Of a stretch of 64,000 nucleotides of DNA, positions 9,224 to 17,877 are shown one piece after another. Below the pieces are notes generated by a model, which worked only from the letters and a program-made list of their open reading frames with translations, had not been told where the DNA came from and did not search any database. Position 1 is the stretch's first letter. Every line of letters starts with the position of its first letter. The stretch comes from Pseudophaeobacter leonis (GTDB lineage Bacteria > Pseudomonadota > Alphaproteobacteria > Rhodobacterales > Rhodobacteraceae). Made by a program: the position numbers and the translations under genes. The DNA lies in the NCBI RefSeq assembly GCF_002087335.1, contig NZ_MWVJ01000045.1, forward strand, positions 1 through 64,000, in the 5' to 3' direction.

Positions 9224-9787
9224 TTGGATGCCCATCTCGCCCGTATGCTGACCTCCTCGCGCCAATGTCGCTGTTGCGGCGCGACTTTTTCGCAGCTGCT
9301 CAGCCTCAGCTGTGACCGTCCTGACATTGGCTCTGAGGATCTGGTCGTTCAGGATAACTCCGCCATTCTGGCGCAATCCGGCGATGTGCTGACAGATGAC
9401 TTTTGCCGTCTTGGTGATCTGCGGTTCATCCGCGCGGTGCTGGCAATCCCCGTGACCGGCAGTGAAGGCGAAGAGTTCATTCTGGGCACCTGGGCCAATC
9501 TCGGGGTCGAGGACTTTGACGCCTATCTTGATCTGCTGGACATGCAGGAAACCGAAAGCCTGGGCAGTCGCCCCGCCTGGCTCTCCAACGCGATTCCGCC
9601 CGAAGATGGCACCCCCGTTGCCTGCATGCTGCACATGCGTCCTGAAGGGCAGTATCCCGAACTGCAGATCTCTGAGCCAAACCATCCGCTGGCCGCCCTG
9701 CAAAATTCAGGCGCCCAACTGGAAGAGCTGTTTGAGCTGCTGCATGCCTATGGTCATGATCTCGCCTCGCTGGTGTATGATTCCTGA
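9224..9787 (+). CDS. DUF2199 domain protein
   Basis: A 187-aa cytoplasmic protein with the DUF2199 pattern: an N-terminal cysteine cluster (Cys15, Cys17, Cys18 in QCRCCGATF), then SCDRPD, DDFCRLGD..FIRAVL, and a GTWANLGVEDFDAYL segment. The role of the family is not known; the cysteines could bind metal. The longest frame starts with TTG; an ATG at 9245 (MLTSSRQC) is also possible and keeps the domain whole. It stands alone between purF and a 448-base gap. Confidence 0.8.
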   Translation: MDAHLARMLTSSRQCRCCGATFSQLLSLSCDRPDIGSEDLVVQDNSAILAQSGDVLTDDFCRLGDLRFIRAVLAIPVTGSEGEEFILGTWANLGVEDFDAYLDLLDMQETESLGSRPAWLSNAIPPEDGTPVACMLHMRPEGQYPELQISEPNHPLAALQNSGAQLEELFELLHAYGHDLASLVYDS

Positions 9788-10235
9788 CTACGGCTGTCAC
9801 AGCGCCGCCCTGCCGCCTTTGGTCTGACCCTTTCCAAAACAGCCGCCCAAAGCAGCCGCATTATTCGGAAGGCAGCAAAATTCCCCCGCCTTTTTCCACG
9901 CCTGCCTGCAAGGTTCCGCCGATCCCATCCACCACACAGCAACTGGTTGCCAACCGGGCTCGTAAGTCGGCCCCAAGGGGGCTATCTGCGCCCCTGGCCC
10001 GCAAGCGGAGCCAGCTACAGACCAGAGGCCTGCCTGCAGGCCTAAATACTGAGCTGAGTGTTCAGATCCACGAAATGCGCAAACGACGGCCCGGCTGTGC
10101 GGGCTGCTGCACCCACAAGAAAAGACAGTCTTAACCCACCAAACCTCAGATCACAGCGCCCCCGCGCACCTGCCCTTTCCCCTTATTACCCCGACACGCT
10201 GCCCTGTGCAGCTGACGGTATGGACTCCCAAATCT
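9788..10235. other. Long intergenic region with palindromes
   Basis: No convincing gene was found. At 10026-10043 AGGCCTGC and GCAGGCCT form a perfect inverted repeat with two bases between. A 15-base word from this element, GGCCTGCCTGCAGGC, recurs on the opposite strand at 20933-20947. Open frames here lack coding character. Confidence 0.5.
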
Positions 10236-10508
10236 ATGACAAACAGTACTGCTGCCTCCGGAACCTCAGACCTTGTGGCCCGCAAGGCCACTCAATCCAG
10301 CGCCCTGCCGCAAAACAGCCTCAGCCTGCTTGGGCTGTTTGGCTCAAAAGGCGACCTCAGCGCCATGGTGCGCCTGCCCAGCGGCCGCGTAAAAACCGTG
10401 CGACCCGGCAGCCGAGTCGCCAATGGCAAGGTTCTCGGCATCGACGCCACTGGCCTCGTGCTGGAGAAATCTGGTCGCACGCAAAAGTTGGAAATGCCCG
10501 GCAGCTAA
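10236..10508 (+). CDS. Small protein with a PilP/GspC-like C-terminal segment
   Basis: A 90-aa protein, started at the ATG that gives MTNSTAASGTSD; an upstream in-frame start at 10206 is less likely. Residues about 30-90 (SLLGLFGSKGDLSAMVRLPS, GRVKTV, GSRVANGKVLGID) resemble the homology-region domain of PilP and GspC, the proteins that connect the inner-membrane and outer-membrane parts of type IV pilus and type II secretion machines. No signal peptide or membrane anchor is seen, and no pilus or secretion genes are nearby. It is either a cytoplasmic orphan domain or a fragment of a longer protein. Moderately sure it is coding. Confidence 0.6.
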   Translation: MTNSTAASGTSDLVARKATQSSALPQNSLSLLGLFGSKGDLSAMVRLPSGRVKTVRPGSRVANGKVLGIDATGLVLEKSGRTQKLEMPGS

Positions 10509-10679
10509 CACTCTCAGCCTGCACATTTCTGGCCACCAGCAGGCGAAAGAATGCACTGCTTTTCACACCTTTGCGGGGGGTCTTTTCAGCAGGCACAGGA
10601 GACGACCATCATAGGTCACGCGCCGCGGCGATAAGATGGAGACTTGACCCCTTCGGCCAAGCGGATCAAAAGGCAGCCC

Positions 10680-11324
10680 ATGACACAGAAAATCGCTCTT
10701 ATCACCGGTGCATCGCGCGGCCTGGGTGCTGCCCTTGCCGAAGCCCTTGCTCCGACGCACCACATCATTGCCGTCGCGCGGACAACCGGCGCGCTGGAAG
10801 ACCTCGATGATCGCATTCAGGCGGCTGGAGGCTCTGCCACCCTGGCACCGATGGACATCACCGTTCCGGAGGCCATGGCCACCCTTTGCCGGGGTATTCA
10901 TGATCGCTGGGGGCATCTCGATCTTTGGCTGCATACAGCGATCCATGCGGCCCCGCTCAGTCCGGCGACGTCAGTTGCGCCAAAAGACTGGAGCAAATCT
11001 CTTGCCATCAATGCAACGGCGCCCTCGGTTCTGATCCCCTATGTCGCGCCCCTGTTGGGGCAGACTGGCCGGGCCGTGTTTTTCGACGACCCCCGCGCTG
11101 GAGAGAAATTCTTTGGAGCCTATGGCGCCAGTAAGGCGGCCCAGATGGCACTGGCGCACAGTTGGCAGGCTGAAACGGTCAAAACCGGCCCAAGCGTGCA
11201 GATACTGCAGCCCAATCCCATGCCAACCGCCCTGCGCGCCCGTTTCTTTCCCGGCGAAGACCGCAGCCCCCTTACGGACATCCATGCCGAGGCCAGCCGC
11301 CTGCTGTCAGAAATTCTGAACTAG
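10680..11324 (+). CDS. Short-chain dehydrogenase/reductase
   Basis: A 214-aa classical-type SDR with the NAD(P)-binding motif TGASRGLG near residue 9 and the active-site pair in YGASK (Tyr and Lys). The start is the ATG before TQKIALITGASRG, with AAAGG nine bases upstream. Substrate cannot be inferred. The helix after the glycine motif and the DITVPEAMATL region are normal; the NAG motif is replaced (LHTAIHAAP), which is unusual. It stands alone between two gene-poor stretches. Confidence 0.85.
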   Translation: MTQKIALITGASRGLGAALAEALAPTHHIIAVARTTGALEDLDDRIQAAGGSATLAPMDITVPEAMATLCRGIHDRWGHLDLWLHTAIHAAPLSPATSVAPKDWSKSLAINATAPSVLIPYVAPLLGQTGRAVFFDDPRAGEKFFGAYGASKAAQMALAHSWQAETVKTGPSVQILQPNPMPTALRARFFPGEDRSPLTDIHAEASRLLSEILN

Positions 11325-11735
11325 GGCAGGCAGCCTCCCGATACTAAGGCAGACAGCCACCCCATCCTTTCTCTTGTTGCGGACAGCTTGGGGCATACCC
11401 GCAGGCGCAGCCTGCCGGGCCCAAGGGGATCGACGCCTCAAAGAGGCTTTGATCCGCGCGGGAGCCCCCCCTGCTGCTTGTTTCACTCCTGAAACACGCC
11501 TGCACCCCTGTCTTGTCGAACGGGCACCTGTTGTCGCGACGCAATACCAATCCGGTCTGGACCCCAAATCAGGCCTGACGCCCAAATCAGGCCTGGTCGC
11601 CAGATCAACTCTGGCGCCTCAATCTGTGGCACAGCTACCCCCACCGGCCCGTGATTGCGTCTGCACGTTGGTCGAAACACTTGCCCCCTTTGCCGCCAGT
11701 GCCTATTCAGATCCAAACAACAGCCAGGGGATTTC
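11325..11735. repeat. Intergenic region with a tandem repeat and a stem-loop
   Basis: No gene was found in these 411 bases before surE. CCCAAATCAGGCCTG occurs twice, at 11563-11577 and 11581-11595 (18-base period). Right after it, CGCCAGA and TCTGGCG (11598-11616) form a perfect 7-bp stem with a TCAAC loop and no T-run, so it is not a typical terminator. Confidence 0.6.
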
Positions 11736-12518
11736 ATGCGCATTCTCATCACAAACGACGACGGCATCAGTGCACCCGGCCTTGTCGTGCTCGAACAGAT
11801 TGCTCAGGACCTGGCGGGGCCGGATGGCGAAGTCTGGACCGTCGCCCCTGCCTTTGAGCAGTCCGGCGTCGCACATTGCATCAGCTATACCCGCCCCTCC
11901 ATGCTCAGCCAGCTGGGTCCCAGACGTTTTGCCGCCGAGGGCTCGCCTGCCGACTGCATTCTGGCCGGTCTGCATGTTGCGATGAAAGGCGCGCCCCCCG
12001 ATCTTGTGCTGTCGGGCGTGAACCGGGGCAACAACTCTGCAGAAAATGCCCTGTATTCCGGCACCCTGGGTGGCGCGATGGAGGCCGCTCTGCAGGGGCT
12101 GCCTGCTATGGCGCTGTCGCAGTATTTCGGCCCCCACAACAAAGATCTCGACACCCCCTTCGAGGCTTCAGCGCACCACGGGGCCGAGGTTGTGCGTAAA
12201 ATTCTCGCCGCCGCCCCCAAGGCCGAGAAAGACTACCGGCTGTTTTACAACATCAACTTCCCCCCCGTCCCCGCCGAGGCCGTCAAAGGCAGTCGCGTGG
12301 TGCGCCAGGGCTTCCGGCGTGGCACTCATTTCTCTGCCGAAGAGCAGCTGTCGCCCAACGGGCGCCGCTATCTCTGGATCCGGGGCGGCGACCAGCACGT
12401 CCACACCGCGCCCAACTCGGACGCCAGCGTCAATCTGGATGGCTATATCTCGGTGACGCCGATGCGGGCGGATCTTACCGCACATGACATGCTCGACGGG
12501 TTCAAAGTAATCGAATGA
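11736..12518 (+). CDS. surE: 5'/3'-nucleotidase SurE
   Basis: Metal-dependent nucleotidase that dephosphorylates nucleoside monophosphates, often linked to stationary-phase survival. The 260-aa product opens with [10 protein letters not shown], whose Asp pair binds the metal, followed by [11 protein letters not shown], the SGVNRGNN motif and [11 protein letters not shown]. The start chosen is the one giving the canonical N-terminus; a longer frame upstream is not conserved in type. CCAGGGG lies just upstream. It overlaps pcm by ATGA, the usual surE-pcm coupling. Confidence 0.96.
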   Translation: MRILITNDDGISAPGLVVLEQIAQDLAGPDGEVWTVAPAFEQSGVAHCISYTRPSMLSQLGPRRFAAEGSPADCILAGLHVAMKGAPPDLVLSGVNRGNNSAENALYSGTLGGAMEAALQGLPAMALSQYFGPHNKDLDTPFEASAHHGAEVVRKILAAAPKAEKDYRLFYNINFPPVPAEAVKGSRVVRQGFRRGTHFSAEEQLSPNGRRYLWIRGGDQHVHTAPNSDASVNLDGYISVTPMRADLTAHDMLDGFKVIE

Positions 12519-13161
12519 GCGGTCCCGACCCGGAAACCAAGATGCAGTTTCTTTTCGCCCTGCGCTCGCGCGGGGTGACGGATAGCCACGTTCTGGAGGC
12601 CATGGAACAGATTGACCGTGGTCTTTTTGTCCGCGGCATCTTTGCGCAGCGCGCCTATGAGGACACACCGCTGCCCATTGCCTGTGGTCAGACCATTTCG
12701 CAGCCCTCTGTTGTCGGGCTGATGACGCAGGCGCTGCAGATCTCACCGCGCGACACCGCGCTCGAGGTTGGCACCGGGTCAGGCTATCAGGCCGCAATTC
12801 TGGCAAAACTTGCCCGCCGCGTCTACACAATCGACCGCCATGCCCGTTTGGTGCGGAAGCGCGGCTGGTTTTAAAAGCCCTGCAATTGCCCAATATCACC
12901 TCTCTGGTTGGCGATGGCAGCTTCGGGCTGCCGGATCAGGCGCCGTTTGACCGCATCATTGTCACCGCAGCGGCCGAAGACCCGCCGGGCCCCTTGCTGG
13001 CACAGTTAAAACCCGGCGGCATCATGGTGGTCCCCGTAGGCCAGTCCGACACGGTTCAGACGCTTATCCGGGTCCGCAAAAGCGATGATGGGCTGGACTA
13101 CGATGAGCTGCGCCCAATCCGTTTTGTGCCGCTGCTTGAAGGTTTGGGCAAAGAAACCTGA
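12515..13161 (+). CDS. pcm: Protein-L-isoaspartate O-methyltransferase, interrupted by a one-base deletion
   Basis: Repairs isoaspartyl residues using S-adenosylmethionine. The motifs are [17 protein letters not shown], the SAM-binding [13 protein letters not shown] and the late GGIMVVPVG. The frame breaks near 12855-12856: the first frame runs into RKRGWF and stops, while adding one G to GCGG gives [15 protein letters not shown] and continues to the C-terminus. The repaired protein is about 215 aa, the usual size. It is translationally coupled to surE and followed by the nlpD-like gene. Probably intact in the organism. Confidence 0.93.
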
Positions 13162-13294
13162 AATCCGGCAAAGGCGCGCCGATTGTGCCATGGTGGGTAA
13201 AAAACCATTGACGACAGCCAATTTGTCAGCACATGAGGCCCTAGACCGGCACAAAGCCCGGTGGTAGCAAAACACGACAAAGAATGAGGACAGC

Positions 13295-14512
13295 ATGACC
13301 ACAGGCAGCCCAAAGCTACGATCCGCACGCGCTCGGATGGCGCTGGCCACTGTCCCCATGCTCGCCCTGCTGGCAGGTTGCGAAGGGCCGCTGGACTATG
13401 ACCTGCGGGGCCAGATTGGCGGCTTCAACACCACCGCGGCCGCCCAGACGGCGACGACAAATCGCCCCGCCCCTGATGCGCGCGGCCTGATCACCTATCC
13501 CTCCTACCAGGTGGCCGTGGCTGAGCGCGGCGACACCGTCTCTGACCTTGCAAGCCGCATTGGCCTGCCCATCACTGAGGTGGCCAAATTCAACGGCATG
13601 CAGCCTGGGGACAGCCTGCGCAAAGGCGAGGTTCTTGTCCTGCCCCGACGCGCCCCCGACAGTCTGCCTGCCGTTGCCACCACCGCCTCCCCCGGAGCTG
13701 TTGATATTGCGGCCCTGGCCGGAAACGCCATTGAGGCCGCTCCCGCGACCTCGCCCAACCCCGGTTCTGTTACCACCACCACGATCCAATCGTCTCCAAA
13801 ACCGCGGCCTGCGCCGGTTCAGAACGGACCAGAGCCTCTTCGCCATAAAGTGAAACGCGGCGAGACCGCCTATACCATTTCCCGCCTCTATCAGGTGCCG
13901 GTGAAATCGCTGGCGGAATGGAACGGGCTGGGCAGTGATTTTGCCATCCGCGAAGGCCAGCAGTTGCTGATCCCGCTCAAGGATCAAAAGGCTGCCCGCA
14001 GCGCGCCTGACGCCCAGGCGACAACCGCACCTGGGCAGGGCAGCGCCACCCCGACACCGCCAAGCGCCACCAAACCGCTGCCACAGGAAAACCTGGCGCC
14101 GGCAAGTGTTGCGCCCGCAAACCTGCCAACGGTGGATGTTCCCGCACCAAGCCGCCCCAGTCAGGCCGCGATGGCCTACCCGGTCCAGGGCAAGATCGTA
14201 AAAACCTATTCCAAGGGGCGCAATGACGGCATTGATATTGCGGCAGCGGCTGGCGCCTCGGTCAAAGCAGCCGAAGCCGGCACCATTGCGGCGATTACCA
14301 AGGATTCCCAAAACATTCCCATTGTCGTCATTCGCCATGACCCCAAGCTTTTGACCATCTACGCCAATATTGACAAAATCTCTGTCGCCAAAGGCGACAA
14401 GGTCAAGCGCGGTCAGGTTATTGGCACATTGCAGGACACCGCTGGTGCCACCCTGCATTTTGAGGTCCGCAATGGCTATGACAGCCTGGATCCGCTGCCC
14501 TATCTGAACTAA
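13295..14512 (+). CDS. nlpD: NlpD-like lipoprotein with LysM and degenerate M23 (LytM) domains
   Basis: A 405-aa envelope protein in the classic surE-pcm-nlpD order. The N-terminus has a lipobox (LALLAGC), so it is probably a lipoprotein. Two LysM-like peptidoglycan-binding segments follow (about residues 67-112, VAERGDTVSDLASRIGLP, and 185-230, VKRGETAYTISRLYQVP), then a Pro/Ala-rich linker and a C-terminal M23 domain from about residue 290. The usual zinc ligands are not all present: the first site reads NDGID rather than HxxxD and the second TLHFE rather than HLHFE. By analogy with E. coli NlpD it probably activates cell-wall amidases at division rather than cutting itself. Confidence 0.88.
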   Translation: MTTGSPKLRSARARMALATVPMLALLAGCEGPLDYDLRGQIGGFNTTAAAQTATTNRPAPDARGLITYPSYQVAVAERGDTVSDLASRIGLPITEVAKFNGMQPGDSLRKGEVLVLPRRAPDSLPAVATTASPGAVDIAALAGNAIEAAPATSPNPGSVTTTTIQSSPKPRPAPVQNGPEPLRHKVKRGETAYTISRLYQVPVKSLAEWNGLGSDFAIREGQQLLIPLKDQKAARSAPDAQATTAPGQGSATPTPPSATKPLPQENLAPASVAPANLPTVDVPAPSRPSQAAMAYPVQGKIVKTYSKGRNDGIDIAAAAGASVKAAEAGTIAAITKDSQNIPIVVIRHDPKLLTIYANIDKISVAKGDKVKRGQVIGTLQDTAGATLHFEVRNGYDSLDPLPYLN

Positions 14513-14624
14513 GGCGCGCGCTCAGGTGCATCGCGTGACTATGCGTCCGCCAGACAGCGTGTGAGAAGGCGCGCGAACGGACAGAGACGCAGTGCCTCTG
14601 CCCCTAACGCGCGCGCCTGAGGTG

Positions 14625-15467
14625 TTAGCGCAGCGCCACGCCGAGTCGGCCCGCCATAGCGGTAAAGAACTGCCATGCGACGCGTCCAGAGCGCGACCCA
14701 CGGGTGGCTTGCCACTCGATCGCCTCGGCGCGCAACACCTCTGGGTCGACCGTCACACCATGGGCCTGGCAGTAGCCTGCTATCATCGACAGATACGCAT
14801 CCTGATCACAGGGATGAAAGCCCAGCCACAGCCCGAACCGGTCGCTGAGAGAGACCTTTTCCTCAACCGCCTCGGAGGGGTTGATGGCACTGGAGCGCTC
14901 GTTTTCGATCATGTCGCGCGGCATCAGGTGACGACGGTTGGAGGTGGCAAAGAACACCACGTTTTCGGGCCGCCCTTCAATGCCGCCATCCAGCACCGCC
15001 TTGAGGCTTTTGTAGTGCTGATCATCATGGCTGAACGACAGATCATCGCAAAACAGAATAAAGCGATAGGGCGCCTGACGCAGGTGGTTCAGCAGACGCG
15101 TCACCGAGGGCAGATCCTCGCGCTGCAGCTCCACCAGTTTCAAATCGGGATGATCAGCCAAAAGAGCGCCATGGATTGCCTTGACCAGACTGGATTTCCC
15201 CATGCCCCGCGCGCCCCACAACAATGCGTTATTGGCCGCGTCACCATGGGCAAACCGCCGGGTGTTTTCCAGCAGGGTATCGCGCGCGCGTTCAATGCCG
15301 ACCAGCAGGTCCAGATCAATGCGACTAACCTCGGCCACCGGCTCCAGACGGTCAGGGGCGACATGCCAGACAAAGGCAGAAGCCGCCGCAAAGTCCGGCG
15401 CGGCCAAGGGTGCTGGAGACATCCGCTCCAGAGCTTCGGCGATACGGGTCAAAAGGATCTGGTCCAT
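14625..15467 (-). CDS. DUF815 family ATP-binding (AAA+) protein
   Basis: A 280-aa P-loop protein of the DUF815 type. It has Walker A GARGMGKSS (about residues 84-92), a Walker B-like FILFCDDLSF, and the family segment YKSLKAVLDGGIEGRPENV followed by the sensor-like FFATSNRRHLMPRD. The role of this family is not established. It lies downstream of tatC on the same strand but is separated by a strong hairpin, so it is probably transcribed on its own or by read-through. No substrate or partner can be inferred. Confidence 0.88.
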   Translation of the reverse strand: MDQILLTRIAEALERMSPAPLAAPDFAAASAFVWHVAPDRLEPVAEVSRIDLDLLVGIERARDTLLENTRRFAHGDAANNALLWGARGMGKSSLVKAIHGALLADHPDLKLVELQREDLPSVTRLLNHLRQAPYRFILFCDDLSFSHDDQHYKSLKAVLDGGIEGRPENVVFFATSNRRHLMPRDMIENERSSAINPSEAVEEKVSLSDRFGLWLGFHPCDQDAYLSMIAGYCQAHGVTVDPEVLRAEAIEWQATRGSRSGRVAWQFFTAMAGRLGVALR

Positions 15468-15575
15468 CAGGGCTCTCCGTCGTTAGGTCGCCGATTTCAA
15501 ACACGTTCCGGCAGAGCCGGCAAGGGTACGCAAGCAGGCAGGGTCTCAAAGCCGCACCTATTTCAGAAACCAAAG

Positions 15576-15608
15576 CGGGCGCGCCCTTCTGGACGCGCCC
15601 GTTTTTTT
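15576..15608 (-). terminator. GC-rich hairpin between tatC and the DUF815 gene
   Basis: CGGGCGCG and CGCGCCCG form a perfect 8-bp stem with a 10-base loop. On the plus strand a run of seven Ts follows; on the minus strand, where tatC ends, the following tract is only partly T-rich. It is best read as the tatC terminator. Confidence 0.6.
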
Positions 15609-15628
15609 GTATTCTCATTCTCACAGAG

Positions 15629-16564
15629 TTACTTGACGTCCTCGTCCTCATCGAACTCGGCCATCAGAGGGTCTTCATCCTCATCGTCGTAATAGCCCTC
15701 TTCGCGCAACTTCTCTTCGCGTTTGGTCTCGACCCGGCGGACCAGGAAGATCGAGATCTCATAAAGACCATAGACCACAACAAAGAGGATCAACTGGGTG
15801 ATCACATCCGGAGGGGTCACCAAGGCCGCCAGCAGCAAAATGGCAACAACCGCGTATTTCCGCATGGCTCCCAGACCATCTGCACTCACCAATCCCGCCT
15901 TGCCCATCAGGGTCAGCAGAACCGGCAGCTGGAAACACATCCCAAAGGCCATGATGAATTTGAGCGTGATATCGAGGCTCTCGTTCACCTTGCCAAAGAA
16001 GGTGATCCGCACGCCATCAGCGGTCTCGGGCACCACGGCCATATCCACCGCGATATCGCTTGGCACGTCCCCGGTCGCCTGCGACAGCAGATTTGCAAAG
16101 ATCGAGCTGACATCGGCAAAGCCAAGGAAGAACTGCATCGCCAGCGGCGTCACCACCAGCTGCGCAAAGGAGGCACCCAAAAGAAACATAAAGGGCGAGG
16201 CCACGAGAAAGGGCAAAAATGCCCCCTTCTCTGTTTTGTAGAGCCCGGGTGCCACAAAGCGCCACAGCTGATAGCCGATCATCGGAAAGGACAGCGCAAA
16301 GCCAAAGACCATGGAGATGCGGAACAGTGTGAACAGATATTCCTGCGGTGAGGTATATTGCAGCGTCGGAGAGGGGTCACCCAGCGCCCGCAGGGTTTCC
16401 TCAATCGGTTTTACCAGAAACTGCAGGATCGGCTCGGCCACGATAAAGGCCAGGATGACCCCCACCGCAAAGGCCATTACCGCCCGGATCAGACGGGTGC
16501 GCAGCTCAGCCAGGTGTTCGATCAATGGCGCGGTCGAATCCTCGACATCTTCTGTCTGGCTCAT
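15629..16564 (-). CDS. tatC: Sec-independent protein translocase TatC
   Basis: Core receptor of the twin-arginine translocon, which exports folded proteins across the inner membrane. The 311-aa protein has about six transmembrane segments and the family motifs [13 protein letters not shown] near residue 19, FEYTSP-like [11 protein letters not shown], and [20 protein letters not shown]. The C-terminus is a long acidic tail ([15 protein letters not shown]). Its start overlaps the tatB stop by ATGA. Confidence 0.96.
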   Translation of the reverse strand: MSQTEDVEDSTAPLIEHLAELRTRLIRAVMAFAVGVILAFIVAEPILQFLVKPIEETLRALGDPSPTLQYTSPQEYLFTLFRISMVFGFALSFPMIGYQLWRFVAPGLYKTEKGAFLPFLVASPFMFLLGASFAQLVVTPLAMQFFLGFADVSSIFANLLSQATGDVPSDIAVDMAVVPETADGVRITFFGKVNESLDITLKFIMAFGMCFQLPVLLTLMGKAGLVSADGLGAMRKYAVVAILLLAALVTPPDVITQLILFVVVYGLYEISIFLVRRVETKREEKLREEGYYDDEDEDPLMAEFDEDEDVK

Positions 16565-17064
16565 GTTTTGGTCTCACTTCCCTCAGACGGCGCATCTGCA
16601 CCGTTTGGCTGCTCTGGCGCAGTGTCCACCGCAGCCTCGGCAGCCTGAGCATGCTCAAGCGCCTCCGCGGCTTCACGTGCCTTGCGCTCGGCTGCAGCGC
16701 GTGCCGTTGAGGCCTGAATCTTTTTGGCCTCAAGCGCGCGTTCCACGGCCATTTTTCCCGTCTCAGATTCTGGCTTGTACGAGGTTGGATCAATCGATTT
16801 GGCCATGTCCTGTGCCGCCTCTTTGACCCCGTCCATTGCCGTGCTGACAGGATTGGTCGCAGCCTTAAGCCCCTTGGCCACGTCACGCACGCCGCTTTCG
16901 TCGGCCGCGTCGTTCATCGCAGAGCTGAATTCACGCGCCATGCCCTTGGCCTTGCCCACGAAACGGCCGACGTTGCGAAACATCACTGGCAGGTCCTTGG
17001 GCCCGACAACAATCAGCGCCACAACGCCAATAACCAAGAGTTCGGTTAGCCCAAGATCAAACAT
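16561..17064 (-). CDS. tatB: Sec-independent protein translocase TatB
   Basis: Membrane-anchored partner of TatC in twin-arginine substrate recognition. The 167-aa protein begins [20 protein letters not shown], a single N-terminal transmembrane helix with the TatB-type glutamate, followed by the GPKDLP turn, an amphipathic helix, and a long Ala/Glu-rich tail that looks coiled-coil. It sits six bases after tatA and overlaps tatC by four bases. Confidence 0.95.
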   Translation of the reverse strand: MFDLGLTELLVIGVVALIVVGPKDLPVMFRNVGRFVGKAKGMAREFSSAMNDAADESGVRDVAKGLKAATNPVSTAMDGVKEAAQDMAKSIDPTSYKPESETGKMAVERALEAKKIQASTARAAAERKAREAAEALEHAQAAEAAVDTAPEQPNGADAPSEGSETKT

Positions 17065-17070
17065 CAGCGC

Positions 17071-17298
17071 TTACGCCTTGTCTTTTTCGGGCGCTGTCTT
17101 GGCGGCTGGTGTCACGTCCTTGGCGTCAGCTGCGGCGTCTTCTTCCAGCTCAGCGGTGCCTTCGCTTACGCCTTTTTTGAAGGATGTGATGCCTTTGCCG
17201 ACTTCGCCCATGAGCGAGCTGATCTTGCCGCGACCAAACAGAACCAAAACGACGACGGCGATAAGCAGCAGGCCAGGAAGGCCGATATTGTTGAGCAT
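17071..17298 (-). CDS. tatA: Sec-independent protein translocase TatA
   Basis: Pore-forming subunit of the Tat translocon. The 75-aa protein has the short N-terminal transmembrane helix [20 protein letters not shown], the FGRGKI hinge and an amphipathic helix ([16 protein letters not shown]), with an acidic/alanine tail. It is the first gene of tatABC. The 221 bases upstream are shared with the divergent monooxygenase-like gene and hold two palindromes. Confidence 0.95.
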   Translation of the reverse strand: MLNNIGLPGLLLIAVVVLVLFGRGKISSLMGEVGKGITSFKKGVSEGTAELEEDAAADAKDVTPAAKTAPEKDKA

Positions 17299-17454
17299 GT
17301 GAGTCTCCCCTTCACTTCAGCCAATGCGCGGTGCACCGGCTCACTATTCTCTGTCATCGGGTGTAAGTCGCCACCGCGCCAGAGCAAAGACCGACAGAGG
17401 CTCTCTGTTGCCAGAACGGAGGCAAAAACAGGCTTTTCCGCCCGGCGCGCGATC

Positions 17455-17502
17455 CAACTGACAGGTTTATGTCAGTTGCCCCCTGATAGGACCGCCCTAT
17501 CA
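17455..17502. promoter_or_regulatory. Two perfect palindromes, probable operators
   Basis: CAACTGACA and TGTCAGTTG (17455-17478, 6-base spacer) and TGATAGG and CCTATCA (17484-17502, 5-base spacer) lie between divergent tatA and the monooxygenase-like gene, ending 17 bases before the latter's ATG. Their position suggests an operator for that gene and the regulator that follows it. Confidence 0.6.
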
Positions 17503-17519
17503 ACACACAGGAGATTGAT

Positions 17520-17831
17520 ATGACCAACCACGTCGCCGAGACCGTTACCTTCAGATTGAATGCAGGCGTCAGCCCCGCGCAGTTCCTCGACCTCAGCAAG
17601 GCCAGCGAGGCCTTTGTGCGCGCCAATCCCGGCTTTGTCTTTCGCCGCCTCAGCAGCGGTGCGGACGGCAGCTGGACCGACACGGTGATCTGGCAAGACA
17701 TGCAGACCGCGCTGCAGGTCGCTGAAAGTTTTGGAAAACAGGATTTTGCCCCGGCCCTGATGGCGGCAATCGCGCCGGATACGGTCTCTATTCGTCACGA
17801 GACCATTCACTGGACCATGGCCCCCAGCTAG
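17520..17831 (+). CDS. Small protein of probable antibiotic-biosynthesis-monooxygenase (dimeric alpha/beta barrel) fold
   Basis: A 103-aa protein whose pattern fits the ABM-like ferredoxin fold: a first strand VAETVTFRLNAG, helix SPAQFLDLSKASEAFV, then PGFVFRRLSSGADGSWTDTV with a following WQDMQTALQVAESF. Such proteins act as small cofactor-free oxygenases or as stress proteins; the activity here cannot be told. An AGGAG site lies six bases before the ATG. It is followed in the same direction by a WYL regulator and preceded by two palindromes, so the pair is probably a self-regulated unit. Confidence 0.7.
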   Translation: MTNHVAETVTFRLNAGVSPAQFLDLSKASEAFVRANPGFVFRRLSSGADGSWTDTVIWQDMQTALQVAESFGKQDFAPALMAAIAPDTVSIRHETIHWTMAPS

Positions 17832-17877
17832 GGAGCTGTCTTGACGCGGCCCCCGTCTGTGCGCCAAGGGTAGCCCC

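Noticed and set aside
10058-10810. A 250-codon plus-strand frame running through an intergenic area, the PilP-like gene and the SDR start
   Set aside because: It overlaps two better-supported genes in another frame, and its product has the Arg/Pro/Ala-rich look of noncoding GC-rich sequence.
13316-14458. A 380-codon minus-strand open frame opposite the nlpD-like gene
   Set aside because: It mirrors the low-complexity linker and LysM regions of a real gene and shows no domain of its own.
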